A DNA stretch of 64,000 nucleotides. It comes from Hymenobacter baengnokdamensis (GTDB taxonomy: Bacteria > Bacteroidota > Bacteroidia > Cytophagales > Hymenobacteraceae). A program made the position numbers and the translations under genes. The DNA lies in NCBI RefSeq assembly GCF_008728635.1, contig NZ_CP044285.1:3100001-3164000 (forward strand), in the 5' to 3' direction. The notes beneath the pieces were generated by a model. That model ran no database searches and was not told the origin of the DNA. It saw nothing but the letters and a program-made list of their open reading frames with translations. Of this stretch, positions 54,825 to 63,876 are shown in pieces; the stretch's first letter is position 1; every line of letters begins with the position of its first letter.

Positions 54825-57335
54825 TTGCGTTTGAAGCCTCTACCGTTACTCCTCGTATTAAGTGCGCTGCCGCTGGCCGGGCCGGCGCTGGCCCAGCAGG
54901 TGCCCACGCCGGCCCGGCCAGCGGCCGCTACCGTGCTTCTGGGCACCGTGCGCGATGCCCAGGGCCAGTCGCTCGAACTGGTCGTGGTGGGCCTCGAAGG
55001 CCGGGCCGGCGGCGCCACTACCGACGCCCAGGGCAATTTTACCCTGCGCCTGGCCCGGCCCGTGAGCGGCCCGGTAGTGCTGGTAGCGCGCCGCCTGGGC
55101 TACCTTCCCCTACGCCAGCTCCTGCGCCTGCCCGACGATGCCGCCCAGCCCCTGCGCCTGGCTTTGCAGGCCGATACCAAGGCCCTGGGCGGCGTAACCG
55201 TGCGGGGCCGCTCGGCGGGGGCCGATACCCGTGAGCAGGCCAGCCTCATTCAGCTCGACCCGCAGACGGCCAAGGTATTGCCCTCGCCCTTTGGCGACTT
55301 TAACGCTATTCTCAAAACGCTGCCGGGCGTAATCAGCAACAACGAGCTGACCAGCACCTACAACGTGCGTGGCGGCAACTACGACGAGAACCTGCTCTAT
55401 GTCAACGGGTTTGAGGTGTACCGACCCTTTCTGGTGACGCAGGCGCAGCAGGAGGGGCTGAGCTTCATCAACCCCGACCTGGTGCAGAAGGTCGATTTCA
55501 GTACCGGCGGCTGGCAGCCCAAGTACGGCGACAAGCTTTCCTCGGTGCTGGATATTCAGTACAAAGAGCCCGAAAAATTTGCCGCTTCGGCCACGGCCAG
55601 CCTCGTGGGCGGCGCCGCCCACGTCGAGGCCCGCTCGGCCAACAACCGGGTAAGCTACCTGGCTGGGGTGCGCTACAAGAATGCGCAGTATGTATTTAAT
55701 GCCCTTAATCAGCAGCAGGGCAACTACAACCCGACCTTTTACGACGGCCAGGCGTACGTCAATATCGGCCTGGGCCGCAAGGATGGCGACCTGCAGAAAA
55801 CCAGTCTGGGTATCCTGGGCGTGGTGGCCCACAACGACTACCGCTTTGTGCCGGTGAGCGGGCAGGTCACGTTCTCGACCGACGTGAACCAGGTGGCGCG
55901 GGTGAACATCTACTATGATGGCCGCGAGCGCATGCAGTACGATACCTACCAGACGGGCCTCGACTTGCGGCATAACTTTCACCCCGGCCTGCAGCTCGAC
56001 TTGCTGGCGTCGGCGCTGACTACCCGCGAGTTTGAGTTTCGCGATGTGGAGGCTGCCTACACCTTTGCCGACGTAAACCGCGACCCCAACAGCCCCGATT
56101 TCAACCAGCCCGTGCGCCAGCGCAACATCGGCTCCAGCTTCAACCACGCCCGCAACGACCTCACGGCGCAGGTGTACACGGCCGAGCTACGGGGCCGCTG
56201 GAACCCCGGCGGCGACCCCACCGGCCCGCACACCATTCGCTGGGGCATCAAAACCGGTCACGAAATCATTCATGACCAGATTGATGAGTACAGCTTTGCC
56301 GACTCGGCCGACTACGTGCCCGATGCCCGGCGCACCCGCCTCGCCACCAACCTCAGCCTGGAAAGCCAGCGCACCCAGGGCTACGCCCAGCACACCTGGC
56401 AAATTGACTCGCTCAAAACGCTTACCTACGGCGTGCGGGCGCACTACTGGTCGGTTAATGAAGAGCTGGTAATCAGCCCCCGCATTCAGTTTGCCGCGCG
56501 CAGCCGCCGCCACCCCGAGCGCAGCTGGAAGCTGGCAGCCGGCGTGTACGACCAGCCGCCCTTCTACCGCGAGTTGCGCGATATGCAGGGCCAGCTCAAT
56601 ACCGAGCTGCGGGCCCAGAAGTCGCTGCACTTTGTGCTGGGCCGCCAGATTGAGGTGCACCTCATGGACCGCCCCTTCCGCCTCAACACGGAGGCGTACT
56701 ATAAGCGCCTCACCGACGTGGTGCCCTACGAAGTAGACAATGTGCGCCTGCGCTACTACGCCACCAACAGCGCTACGGCCTACGCCGCCGGCTTCGAAAC
56801 CCGCCTCACCGGCGAGTTTGTAAAGGGCGTGGAGTCGTGGCTGAGCCTGGGCGTGCTCACCACCCAGGAAAAGGGTGACACCACCGCCACCTACGATAAG
56901 AATGGCAAGCGTACCGGCTTCGAAACGCTGGGCTACATCCGCCGCCCGCAAGACCAGCGGGTGACGGCCAGCATCTTCTTTCAGGACCACCTGCCCGACA
57001 ACCCCTCCGTGCGCGGCTACCTGAATCTGGTTTTTGGTACCGGCCTGCCGTTTAGTCCGCCCGGCCTGCCTCAGTTTCGGGGCGCGGGCGCACTTACTAC
57101 GCCCTATCAGCGCGTCGATGTCGGGTTTTCCAAGGTCGTGAGCCTGCGCAGTGCTCCCAAGCCGCACCTGTACTCGCTCGAAAGCCTGTGGCTAAGCCTG
57201 GAGATTCTTAACCTGCTGGGGGCCAATAACGTGGCCGGCTACAGCTATTTGCAGGATGTAAACGGCCGCACCTACGCGGTGCCCAGCTACTTATCGCAGC
57301 GCGTAGTAAATCTGCGGGCCATCGCCCGGTTTTAA
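54825..57335 (+). CDS. TonB-dependent receptor with carboxypeptidase-like N-terminal domain
   Basis: 836 residues. Signal peptide (PLPLLLVLSALPLAGPALAQ), then a CarboxypepD-regulatory-like domain (VLLGTVRDAQGQSLELVVVG), the plug (FNAILKTLPGVISNNELTSTYNVRGGNYDENLLYVNG) and a 22-strand-type barrel ending VVNLRAIARF with terminal Phe. It imports an unknown ligand, driven by a TonB complex. No SusD neighbour. Starts are TTG at 54825 or TTG at 54831; no ATG or GTG fits. Confidence 0.92.
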   Translation: MRLKPLPLLLVLSALPLAGPALAQQVPTPARPAAATVLLGTVRDAQGQSLELVVVGLEGRAGGATTDAQGNFTLRLARPVSGPVVLVARRLGYLPLRQLLRLPDDAAQPLRLALQADTKALGGVTVRGRSAGADTREQASLIQLDPQTAKVLPSPFGDFNAILKTLPGVISNNELTSTYNVRGGNYDENLLYVNGFEVYRPFLVTQAQQEGLSFINPDLVQKVDFSTGGWQPKYGDKLSSVLDIQYKEPEKFAASATASLVGGAAHVEARSANNRVSYLAGVRYKNAQYVFNALNQQQGNYNPTFYDGQAYVNIGLGRKDGDLQKTSLGILGVVAHNDYRFVPVSGQVTFSTDVNQVARVNIYYDGRERMQYDTYQTGLDLRHNFHPGLQLDLLASALTTREFEFRDVEAAYTFADVNRDPNSPDFNQPVRQRNIGSSFNHARNDLTAQVYTAELRGRWNPGGDPTGPHTIRWGIKTGHEIIHDQIDEYSFADSADYVPDARRTRLATNLSLESQRTQGYAQHTWQIDSLKTLTYGVRAHYWSVNEELVISPRIQFAARSRRHPERSWKLAAGVYDQPPFYRELRDMQGQLNTELRAQKSLHFVLGRQIEVHLMDRPFRLNTEAYYKRLTDVVPYEVDNVRLRYYATNSATAYAAGFETRLTGEFVKGVESWLSLGVLTTQEKGDTTATYDKNGKRTGFETLGYIRRPQDQRVTASIFFQDHLPDNPSVRGYLNLVFGTGLPFSPPGLPQFRGAGALTTPYQRVDVGFSKVVSLRSAPKPHLYSLESLWLSLEILNLLGANNVAGYSYLQDVNGRTYAVPSYLSQRVVNLRAIARF

Positions 57336-57427
57336 ATGCCGTTTGTCCTACTTTACCCGGAGCAGTAATCCACCGCAGCTAGCCGCCTTAAGCCTATGCT
57401 CCGTATGGACGTAGCCAAGCTCCTGCT

Positions 57428-59968
57428 ATGTCTGACAACCTCTCCCCCCAGCCTGCTCCTGGCTTTGTACGCGTGCGCGGCGCCCGCGAGCACAACCTTC
57501 AGAATATCGACGTGGACATTCCGCGCGATGCCTTGGTAGTATTCACCGGCGTATCGGGCTCGGGCAAGTCGAGCCTGGCCTTCGGCACGCTCTACGCCGA
57601 GGCCCAGCGACGCTACCTCGAATCGGTATCGCCCTACGCCCGGCGCTTGTTTCATCAGCTATCAGTGCCCGAGGTCGATAGCATCGACGGCCTGCCGCCG
57701 GCCGTGGCCTTACAGCAGCAGCGTGGCGCGCCCACCACGCGCTCATTGGTGGGCAGCGTCACCACGCTCTCCAACCTGGTGCGGATGCTTTATTCGCGGG
57801 CCGGCAACTATCCGCAAGGGCAGGGGATAATCTACGCCGAAGGCTTCTCGGCCAATACGCCCGAGGGTGCCTGCCCACGCTGCCACGGCCTGGGCCGGGT
57901 GTATGAAGTAACCGAAGACTCGATGGTGCCCGACCCCTCGCTCACTATCCGCGAGCGGGCCATCGCGGCCTGGCCGCAGGCCTGGGGCGGGCAAAACCAG
58001 CGCGATATCCTCGTCACGCTGGGCTACGACGTGGACCGGCCCTGGCGCGAGCTGCCCCAGCAGGAGCGCGACTGGATTCTGTTTACCGACGAGCAGCCGG
58101 TGGTGCCGGTGTACCCCGGTTACTCGCCCGCCGAGACGCAGCGCGCCCTCAAGCGCCGCGAGCAGCCCAACTACATGGGTACTTTCAGCAGCGCCCGCCG
58201 GCACGTGCTGCACACGTTTGCCAACACCCAGAGCGCGCTCATGAAAAAGCGGGTGCTGCAGTACATGCTGAGCCAGGAATGCCCGCTCTGCCACGGTAAG
58301 CGCCTGCGGCCCGAGTCGCTGAGCGTCACCTTCGCCGGACTCGATATTGCCGACCTGGCGCGGCTACCCTTGCAGCAGGTGGCGGCCCGGCTGCAGCCCT
58401 ACGCCGAGGGCACGGCCGGCACGCCCGACCACGACGAAGCCCAGGCCGAAGTAACCCGCCGCATCACCCAGGACCTCTGCGCCCGCCTGACGGTACTGCT
58501 CGACCTGGGCCTGGGCTACCTGGCCCTGGAGCGTAGCACGCCCACGCTCTCGCCGGGCGAGCTGCAGCGCCTGCGCCTGGCTACGCAGCTCTATTCCAAT
58601 CTGTTCGGGGTGGTGTACGTGCTCGATGAGCCCTCGGCCGGCCTGCACCCTTCCGATACCCAGGCGCTGCTCAAAGCCCTCGCTACGCTGAAAAAGGCGG
58701 GCAACTCGCTCTTCGTTGTGGAGCACAACCTCGACGTGGTGCGCTGCGCCGACTGGCTCGTGGACGTAGGCCCCGCCGCTGGCGAGAAGGGCGGCCAGAT
58801 TCTATACAGCGGCCCACCCGCCGGCCTGGCCGGAGTGGCCGCCTCGCAAACGCGGCCGTTTTTGCTGGGCCAGGCGGCGCCGCCCGCCCGCAGCGTGCGG
58901 CCGCCAGTTGGCTGGCTGCGGTTGGCCGGGGTCACGCGCCACAACCTGCGCGGCCTTACTGCCGCCTTTCCGCTGGGTGTGTTCACAACCGTTACGGGCG
59001 TGTCGGGCTCCGGCAAATCGACGCTGGTCAGCCAGGTGCTGGTTGAGCTGGTGAGTGAGGCCCTGGGCCAGAAAGCCGACGCTGTCGACGCTGTCAGCAG
59101 CGAGGCGGCCGAAGAAATCCTGGAGCTGGCCGACCAGGGCGAAGTTCTGCAAGGCAAAGTCACGGCCGGGCTGGATGTTATTAAGCGCCTGGTGCGGGTC
59201 GATCAGCAGCCCATCGGCCGCACGCCGCGCTCCAATATGGCCACTTACACGGGGCTGTTCGACCACGTGCGCCGGCTCTTCGCTGCCACGCCGGAGGCCC
59301 GCAGGCGGCGCTACGATGCCGGGCGGTTTTCCTTCAACGTGGCTAAGGGGCGCTGCGAAACCTGCCAGGGCGAGGGCTTTGTGATGGTCGAGCTGCTGTT
59401 TTTGCCCAGCGTGTACTCGCCGTGTCCTACCTGCCACGGCACGCGCTACAATGCCAAAACGCTGGAAGTCACTTACCAGGGCAAGAACATAGCCCAAATC
59501 CTGGGCCTGACCGTGGACGAGGCCTGGGCGTTCTTTGCCGATGAGCCCAGCGTGCGCCGGGCCCTCACGGTGCTGCGCGAAGTGGGCCTCGGCTACCTGC
59601 GTCTGGGGCAGTCGGCTACCGAGCTGAGCGGGGGCGAAGCCCAGCGCATCAAGCTGGCCACCGAGCTGCAGCGCCAGGCCCGCGCCCACACGCTCTACGT
59701 GCTCGACGAGCCCACCACCGGCCTGCACCCCGCCGATGTCGAAAAGCTGCTCACCCAGCTCAACGGCCTCGTCGAAGCCGGCCATACTGTGCTCGTCGTG
59801 GAGCACGATATGCGCGTAGTAGCCGGCTCCGACTGGGTACTCGACATTGGCCCCGGCGCCGGGGAAGAGGGTGGCCGCGTCGTGGCGCAGGGCCCGCCGG
59901 CCCAGGTGGCCCAAGCCGCTCAAAGCCGCACCGCGCCCTACCTGGCCCGCTTCCTGGCCGAGGGCTAG
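57428..59968 (+). CDS. UvrA-like ABC ATPase of the short class (UvrA2 type)
   Basis: 846 residues, shorter than housekeeping UvrA (about 940-1000). Both ABC halves are complete: Walker A VFTGVSGSGKSSLAF and TVTGVSGSGKSTLVS, signatures LSPGELQRLRLA and LSGGEAQRIKLA, Walker B VLDEPSAGLHP and VLDEPTTGLHP. Zinc modules CPRCHG, CPLCHG, CETCQG and CPTCHG are present. The first insertion region differs from that in which UvrA binds UvrB, as in UvrA2 proteins, which link to drug or DNA-intercalator tolerance. No uvrB is nearby. Converges with the DUF2236 gene. Confidence 0.88.
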   Translation: MSDNLSPQPAPGFVRVRGAREHNLQNIDVDIPRDALVVFTGVSGSGKSSLAFGTLYAEAQRRYLESVSPYARRLFHQLSVPEVDSIDGLPPAVALQQQRGAPTTRSLVGSVTTLSNLVRMLYSRAGNYPQGQGIIYAEGFSANTPEGACPRCHGLGRVYEVTEDSMVPDPSLTIRERAIAAWPQAWGGQNQRDILVTLGYDVDRPWRELPQQERDWILFTDEQPVVPVYPGYSPAETQRALKRREQPNYMGTFSSARRHVLHTFANTQSALMKKRVLQYMLSQECPLCHGKRLRPESLSVTFAGLDIADLARLPLQQVAARLQPYAEGTAGTPDHDEAQAEVTRRITQDLCARLTVLLDLGLGYLALERSTPTLSPGELQRLRLATQLYSNLFGVVYVLDEPSAGLHPSDTQALLKALATLKKAGNSLFVVEHNLDVVRCADWLVDVGPAAGEKGGQILYSGPPAGLAGVAASQTRPFLLGQAAPPARSVRPPVGWLRLAGVTRHNLRGLTAAFPLGVFTTVTGVSGSGKSTLVSQVLVELVSEALGQKADAVDAVSSEAAEEILELADQGEVLQGKVTAGLDVIKRLVRVDQQPIGRTPRSNMATYTGLFDHVRRLFAATPEARRRRYDAGRFSFNVAKGRCETCQGEGFVMVELLFLPSVYSPCPTCHGTRYNAKTLEVTYQGKNIAQILGLTVDEAWAFFADEPSVRRALTVLREVGLGYLRLGQSATELSGGEAQRIKLATELQRQARAHTLYVLDEPTTGLHPADVEKLLTQLNGLVEAGHTVLVVEHDMRVVAGSDWVLDIGPGAGEEGGRVVAQGPPAQVAQAAQSRTAPYLARFLAEG

Positions 59969-60101
59969 CGCCCGAAAACGACGCGGGCCATAAGGCCACC
60001 GTCCTTCAGAATGGGTTATAGTAATTAATAGTATATTTTTTACGTATTGTTTTATTTCGCACTGATAATCAGTATTATAAATTGCCAATAGTAAAGCTGA
60101 C

Positions 60102-60881
60102 CTACAAGTGTGAATAAGCCGTTGGTACTTCATCCAGCGCCTTTATGCGGGCCCGGTACTCGTGGGATAACATAGTGTTTTTAAGATATTTACTCAGGGG
60201 TAGGTGCCTGGTGCTGCGGTAAAAAGCCAGCGCGGGCCGCAGCCACGCGCTGCGGCCCAGGTGCAGCTGCTCGCGCACGGGAGCCGGTACCACCAGGCCT
60301 TGCACGGCCCGCAGCAGGGCGTAGCGCGGGCCGCCCAGGTGCCGCCGATACTGCCGGTAGAGGTCGGCGGTGAAGCGGCTCGGCGCCAGGTCGGCGGCCA
60401 GGTGGCGTTGGCGGTCGGCTTGCCAGGCCGGGTAGGAGGCAGGTAAGTCAACAATACCCATCCGCTGGCCCACGCGGCAAAAAACCTCCGTTATTTCTGT
60501 GCATTCGGCCGGGGTAAGGGGGCGCTCCAGCACCTCAAATGCCCGGATGGAATAAGCAATCAGCATATACAGCACATCGCGGTAGGCCCAGGCCGGAATG
60601 GCCTGCCCCCGGCTGGCCTCAACTGCGCCATGAATAGCTGCAATGCCAGCAATGGCCTTTTCGGCCCCGGCCCGGTCGGCAAATACAATGCGCCGGGCAT
60701 AGTCTACCGTCGAAAACAGCCGGCCCAGCGGGTCGGCCGGCAGCCGCCCGGTGAAGTACAGCCAGTCAACAGCCTTATTAAGCGCAAACTCGGCCGCCGC
60801 CCCGGCAAAGATGAACAGCACCGTATCGGCAGTGCCCCAGATGCGGCGCACGATGGAGCCGGGAGCCACGAAGTATTCCAT
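60102..60881 (-). CDS. DUF2236 / MpaB-like oxygenase family protein
   Basis: 259 residues, mostly helical. Family marks: IVRRIWGTADTVLFIFAGAAAEFALN, RLFSTVDYARRIVFADRAGAEKAI, IAAIHGAV, and AYRDVLYMLIAYSIRAFEVL. The group includes latex-clearing (Lcp) and MpaB-type haem-dependent oxygenases. The family His in the I-x-x-I-H-x-x-V motif is present. Start at ATG 60881; a GTG at 60908 is less likely. A 41-bp palindrome carrying its probable promoter lies 54 bases upstream. Confidence 0.85.
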   Translation of the reverse strand: MEYFVAPGSIVRRIWGTADTVLFIFAGAAAEFALNKAVDWLYFTGRLPADPLGRLFSTVDYARRIVFADRAGAEKAIAGIAAIHGAVEASRGQAIPAWAYRDVLYMLIAYSIRAFEVLERPLTPAECTEITEVFCRVGQRMGIVDLPASYPAWQADRQRHLAADLAPSRFTADLYRQYRRHLGGPRYALLRAVQGLVVPAPVREQLHLGRSAWLRPALAFYRSTRHLPLSKYLKNTMLSHEYRARIKALDEVPTAYSHL

Positions 60882-60934
60882 AAGCTGACCAGACAAAAGC
60901 CTCCCCACCGTAGTGCCAGCGCCTAAGCCTAGGA

Positions 60935-60975
60935 GAAGATAGCGTAACTTTGAAATTCAAAGTTACGCTATCTTC
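60935..60975. promoter_or_regulatory. 41-bp perfect palindrome with -7 boxes on both strands
   Basis: Twenty-base arms (60935-60954 and 60956-60975) around one central base. The arm contains TAACTTTG, a full TAnnTTTG match, at 60945-60952 on the plus strand and symmetrically on the minus strand at 60958-60965. The minus-strand box would drive the DUF2236 gene (leader about 70 bases). The plus-strand box faces the end of the RND gene. Symmetry of this length suggests a dimer-bound operator or a cruciform. Confidence 0.6.
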
Positions 60976-61119
60976 CCGCATTTTTGCTCCTTGTGCTGGG
61001 CCGGGTTTGGTCTGGCTATAAACTGCGATACTGTCCTCAAAATCAGGTTACAGGTTGCTGTAGAGGCGCCAGGATGCGCCTCTATAGCTGCCAGGAAGTT
61101 ACCGGAGCTGCCGGAGGTA

Positions 61120-63432
61120 TTAGTGGCCGGCCAGTGTGGCTACGGGCGGCGGGCTTTTGCGCTTGCGGCCGTACACGCCCAAAATGAGCAGCGGCAGCAA
61201 GGTCAGCTCGGCTATTACGCCGAAGAGCAAGGTCAGTCCGATGAGCAGACCCACGTAAAACGTGCCATCAAACGACGAAAACAGCAGCGTGCCGAAGCCG
61301 CCCACCAATATTAGGGAGGTAACAATAACGGCCTGCCCGGCCAGAATATAGGTTCGCCGCACGGCCTTGAATAAATTGGGCTCGTGGCCCATGGTAAGGC
61401 GCAATTTACTGATAAAGTGAATGGTATCATCTACCGCGATGCCGAAGGCGATGGTGAAGATGATGCTCGTGCTCACTTTCATATTGACGCCCGCCAGGCC
61501 CATTACGCCCGCTACTACCAGAATGGGCAGCAAATTGGGTACCAGCACCACGATGGTCATGCGCACCGACCGAAACAGCAGCAGCACGATAATCGTGACC
61601 ATTGCCACGTCAATCGCCATGCCCTGTATCATGTTCAGGGTCAGGCTCTCGTTGTTTTTGTCGATGAGGTTAGACGACCCCGTGAGGCGCGTACGCAGGA
61701 TGGTGGTGTCGATAGCGGTCCGCAAAAAGTGGCGAAGCGCGCTGTTGAGCGCGTCGGCCCGGATGCTGCCCACATCCACCATGCGGCCGGTGAGGCGGCC
61801 GGCTGAGCCATCGGGCAGCACCAGGGCCCGAAACTCGGGCCGCTTGCGGAACTGGCGCAGCGGCCCGCGCAGCTGGGCCAGTCCGGCCGAATCGGCAGGC
61901 AGGCGGTACTCGGCCAGTCCGCCGCCGTGCAGGGCCTGATGCACCGTGCGCACCAGCGTGGCTGGCGAGGCCGAAAAGCGTAGCCCGTATATAGTCTTTA
62001 AATAATGTTCAATCCGTTCGGTTTGCGCCAGCACCGCCGGGTCGTAGATGCTGCGCCCGCCGGCGGGCTTGAGCTCCAGCTCAAAAGGCCGCACGCCGGC
62101 AAACTGCCGGTCGAAAAACGCGAAATCCTTGCGCACGGGGTCGCTTTTGGCTAAGTCATCGAGCAAAGACGAGTTGATGCGCACTCGCAGGGCCAGCCCC
62201 ACCGACGCCACCAGTATCAGGCCGCTCAAGGTGAAAATCAGGCGGCGGCGGCGCAGTACGCCCACAAAAAGGCGGCCCAGCACGCCGTCCCAGTCGTGGC
62301 CGTGCCGGCGGGGCTGGCGCAGGGCGGGTTTATTGAGCAACACCAGCATGGCCGGCAACAGCGTAAAGCTGAGCATAAAAGCCAGCAGCACGGCAATGCC
62401 CGTAAACAGCCCGAAATTGTGGATGGGCCGGATGGTGCTCGTCATGAGCGTAAAAAAGCCGATGCTGGTGGTGAGCGCCGACAGCAGCGAGCCGAATCCC
62501 GATTCCTTGATGGTAGTGCGCAGGGCGTGCTTTTTGCCCGCGCCGTAGCCCAGCTCGCTCACGTAGCGGCTGATAATGTGGATGGTATCCGACATGCCCA
62601 CCACAAACAGCATCAGCGGCAGCAGGGCCGTCATCAGGTCGATGCTGATGCCGCAGGCCCCCATCACGCCCAGGCCCCATACTATCGCGCCCAGTACTAC
62701 TACCAGCGGTAAAAGTACGCCCCACCAGGTCCGGAACGTGAGCCACAACAGCCCCATTACCAGCACAAAAGACAGCGACATGAATACCCCCATCTCCCAC
62801 TTCAGCCGGTCCACAAAGACCGACTGTGCCACCGCCCGGCCCGCAAAGTGCGCCCGCGCCTCGGGCAGGCCGGCCCGCGCCAGCCCGAGGCGCAGCTCGG
62901 TTAGCAGCGAGTCGCCGGGCGGCTTCTTGAGGTCGGGCGTGGTTTGAATCACCAGCGCCACGGCCCGCGCGTCGGTGCTGAAGATGTTGCCCACCAGGCC
63001 CGGCGTGCGATAAATCAGGGTGGAGTCGGCGGCGCGGCGGCTGGGGTCGGCGCGGTAGTCGGCCGGGTGCAGGTAGGGGAGGGTATACGCCCCGAGGCCT
63101 TCCACAATAGTTTGGCTGAGTGTGGTGGGGGAGCTGACGTGCAGCACGTTGCGTTGCCGCCGGGCCAGCCGCGTCAGGCTATCGACCTGCGTGAGAAAGG
63201 CGGGCGAAAAAGCCGTCTGGCCCGGCCCCGCCTCCAGGCCCAGCAGCAGGTAGTCGTTGTCGTTGCCGAAGCGCCGGGTGTAGCCCTGGTAGTAGTCCAG
63301 GTCGGGGTCGCCGGCGGGATAAAAATCATTAAAATTATAATTGAAGCGCAGCTGGGCGGCAAAGTAGCCGGCCAGCCCCGTGAGCAGGGCCAGCACCAGC
63401 AGCGTGAGGTAGGCAGTTCGGCGAAGAGGCAT
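61120..63432 (-). CDS. RND-superfamily (MMPL-type) transporter
   Basis: 770 residues with two repeats of the six-helix RND unit and periplasmic domains after helices 1 and 7. Seen: LRFNYNFNDFYPAGDPDLDYY after helix 1, GMSDTIHIISRYVSEL and FGIAVDDTIHFISKLRL (the GxxxDD/H-type signature of helix 4 and 10), LTLLPAMLVLLN. It belongs with the hopanoid/sterol- and lipid-exporting MMPL group rather than drug-RND pumps, which are over 1000 residues. No periplasmic adaptor gene is near. ATG at 63432 preferred to a TTG at 63438. Confidence 0.9.
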   Translation of the reverse strand: MPLRRTAYLTLLVLALLTGLAGYFAAQLRFNYNFNDFYPAGDPDLDYYQGYTRRFGNDNDYLLLGLEAGPGQTAFSPAFLTQVDSLTRLARRQRNVLHVSSPTTLSQTIVEGLGAYTLPYLHPADYRADPSRRAADSTLIYRTPGLVGNIFSTDARAVALVIQTTPDLKKPPGDSLLTELRLGLARAGLPEARAHFAGRAVAQSVFVDRLKWEMGVFMSLSFVLVMGLLWLTFRTWWGVLLPLVVVLGAIVWGLGVMGACGISIDLMTALLPLMLFVVGMSDTIHIISRYVSELGYGAGKKHALRTTIKESGFGSLLSALTTSIGFFTLMTSTIRPIHNFGLFTGIAVLLAFMLSFTLLPAMLVLLNKPALRQPRRHGHDWDGVLGRLFVGVLRRRRLIFTLSGLILVASVGLALRVRINSSLLDDLAKSDPVRKDFAFFDRQFAGVRPFELELKPAGGRSIYDPAVLAQTERIEHYLKTIYGLRFSASPATLVRTVHQALHGGGLAEYRLPADSAGLAQLRGPLRQFRKRPEFRALVLPDGSAGRLTGRMVDVGSIRADALNSALRHFLRTAIDTTILRTRLTGSSNLIDKNNESLTLNMIQGMAIDVAMVTIIVLLLFRSVRMTIVVLVPNLLPILVVAGVMGLAGVNMKVSTSIIFTIAFGIAVDDTIHFISKLRLTMGHEPNLFKAVRRTYILAGQAVIVTSLILVGGFGTLLFSSFDGTFYVGLLIGLTLLFGVIAELTLLPLLILGVYGRKRKSPPPVATLAGH

Positions 63433-63440
63433 AAGCAAAG

Positions 63441-63469
63441 GAGCGTGAACCCGGCGAGTTCGCGCGTGG
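63441..63469. repeat. solitary arm of a GTAGCG-type repeat
   Basis: GAGCGTGAACCCGGCGAGTT with following CGCGCGTGG matches one arm of the hairpin at 48801 but has no partner arm. It lies just upstream of the RND gene start. Confidence 0.45.
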
Positions 63470-63576
63470 AAGTACGACCCGGCACCAGCTTCGGCTTTTC
63501 CGAAAAAAACAGGTACTTTTAGGAGTCGCGACTACCTGCAACCTCCTATTTTCCTCAATTGTTTCTCTTTGTAGTT

Positions 63577-63825
63577 ATGAAAAAATCCCTGCTCGCTTTC
63601 GCCCTGTTAACTTCGACCGCTACTGCCTTCGCCCACGACGGTGATAAGCCCGCCAAAGGCAAAAAGGCCGACCACTGCGCCGGCGTAGCCGCCACCAAGT
63701 GCGAGAAAGGCATGGCTGGCACCAGCCTGGCCGGTATGCCCGCCTGCTGCAAAGCCAAAATGGCCGCCGCTAAAGCCAGCGCGCCCGCTACGGCCGAGGT
63801 GAAGACGGCCACGAAGTCGCTGTAG
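63577..63825 (+). CDS. small secreted Cys-containing protein
   Basis: 82 residues. Signal peptide MKKSLLAFALLTSTATAFA, cleaved before HDG. The mature part is Ala/Lys-rich with four Cys (DHCAGVAATKCEKG and MPACCKAKM) and His, which could bind metal. The ATG at 63577 is preferred to one six codons earlier. A terminator follows. Function unknown. Confidence 0.65.
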   Translation: MKKSLLAFALLTSTATAFAHDGDKPAKGKKADHCAGVAATKCEKGMAGTSLAGMPACCKAKMAAAKASAPATAEVKTATKSL

Positions 63826-63844
63826 CATTTATCGAGTTAAAGTG

Positions 63845-63876
63845 ATAAAAGCCACCTGGAAGAGTGGCTTTTGCTA
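63845..63876. terminator. bidirectional terminator between converging genes
   Basis: AAAAGCCAC / GTGGCTTTT stem with loop CTGGAAGA. It overlaps the stop codon of the minus-strand gene that enters from the window end. Confidence 0.7.

Noticed and set aside
58802..60133. 443-codon minus-strand open frame opposite the UvrA2 gene
   Set aside because: Shadow of a gene with complete ABC motifs; no recognisable domain.
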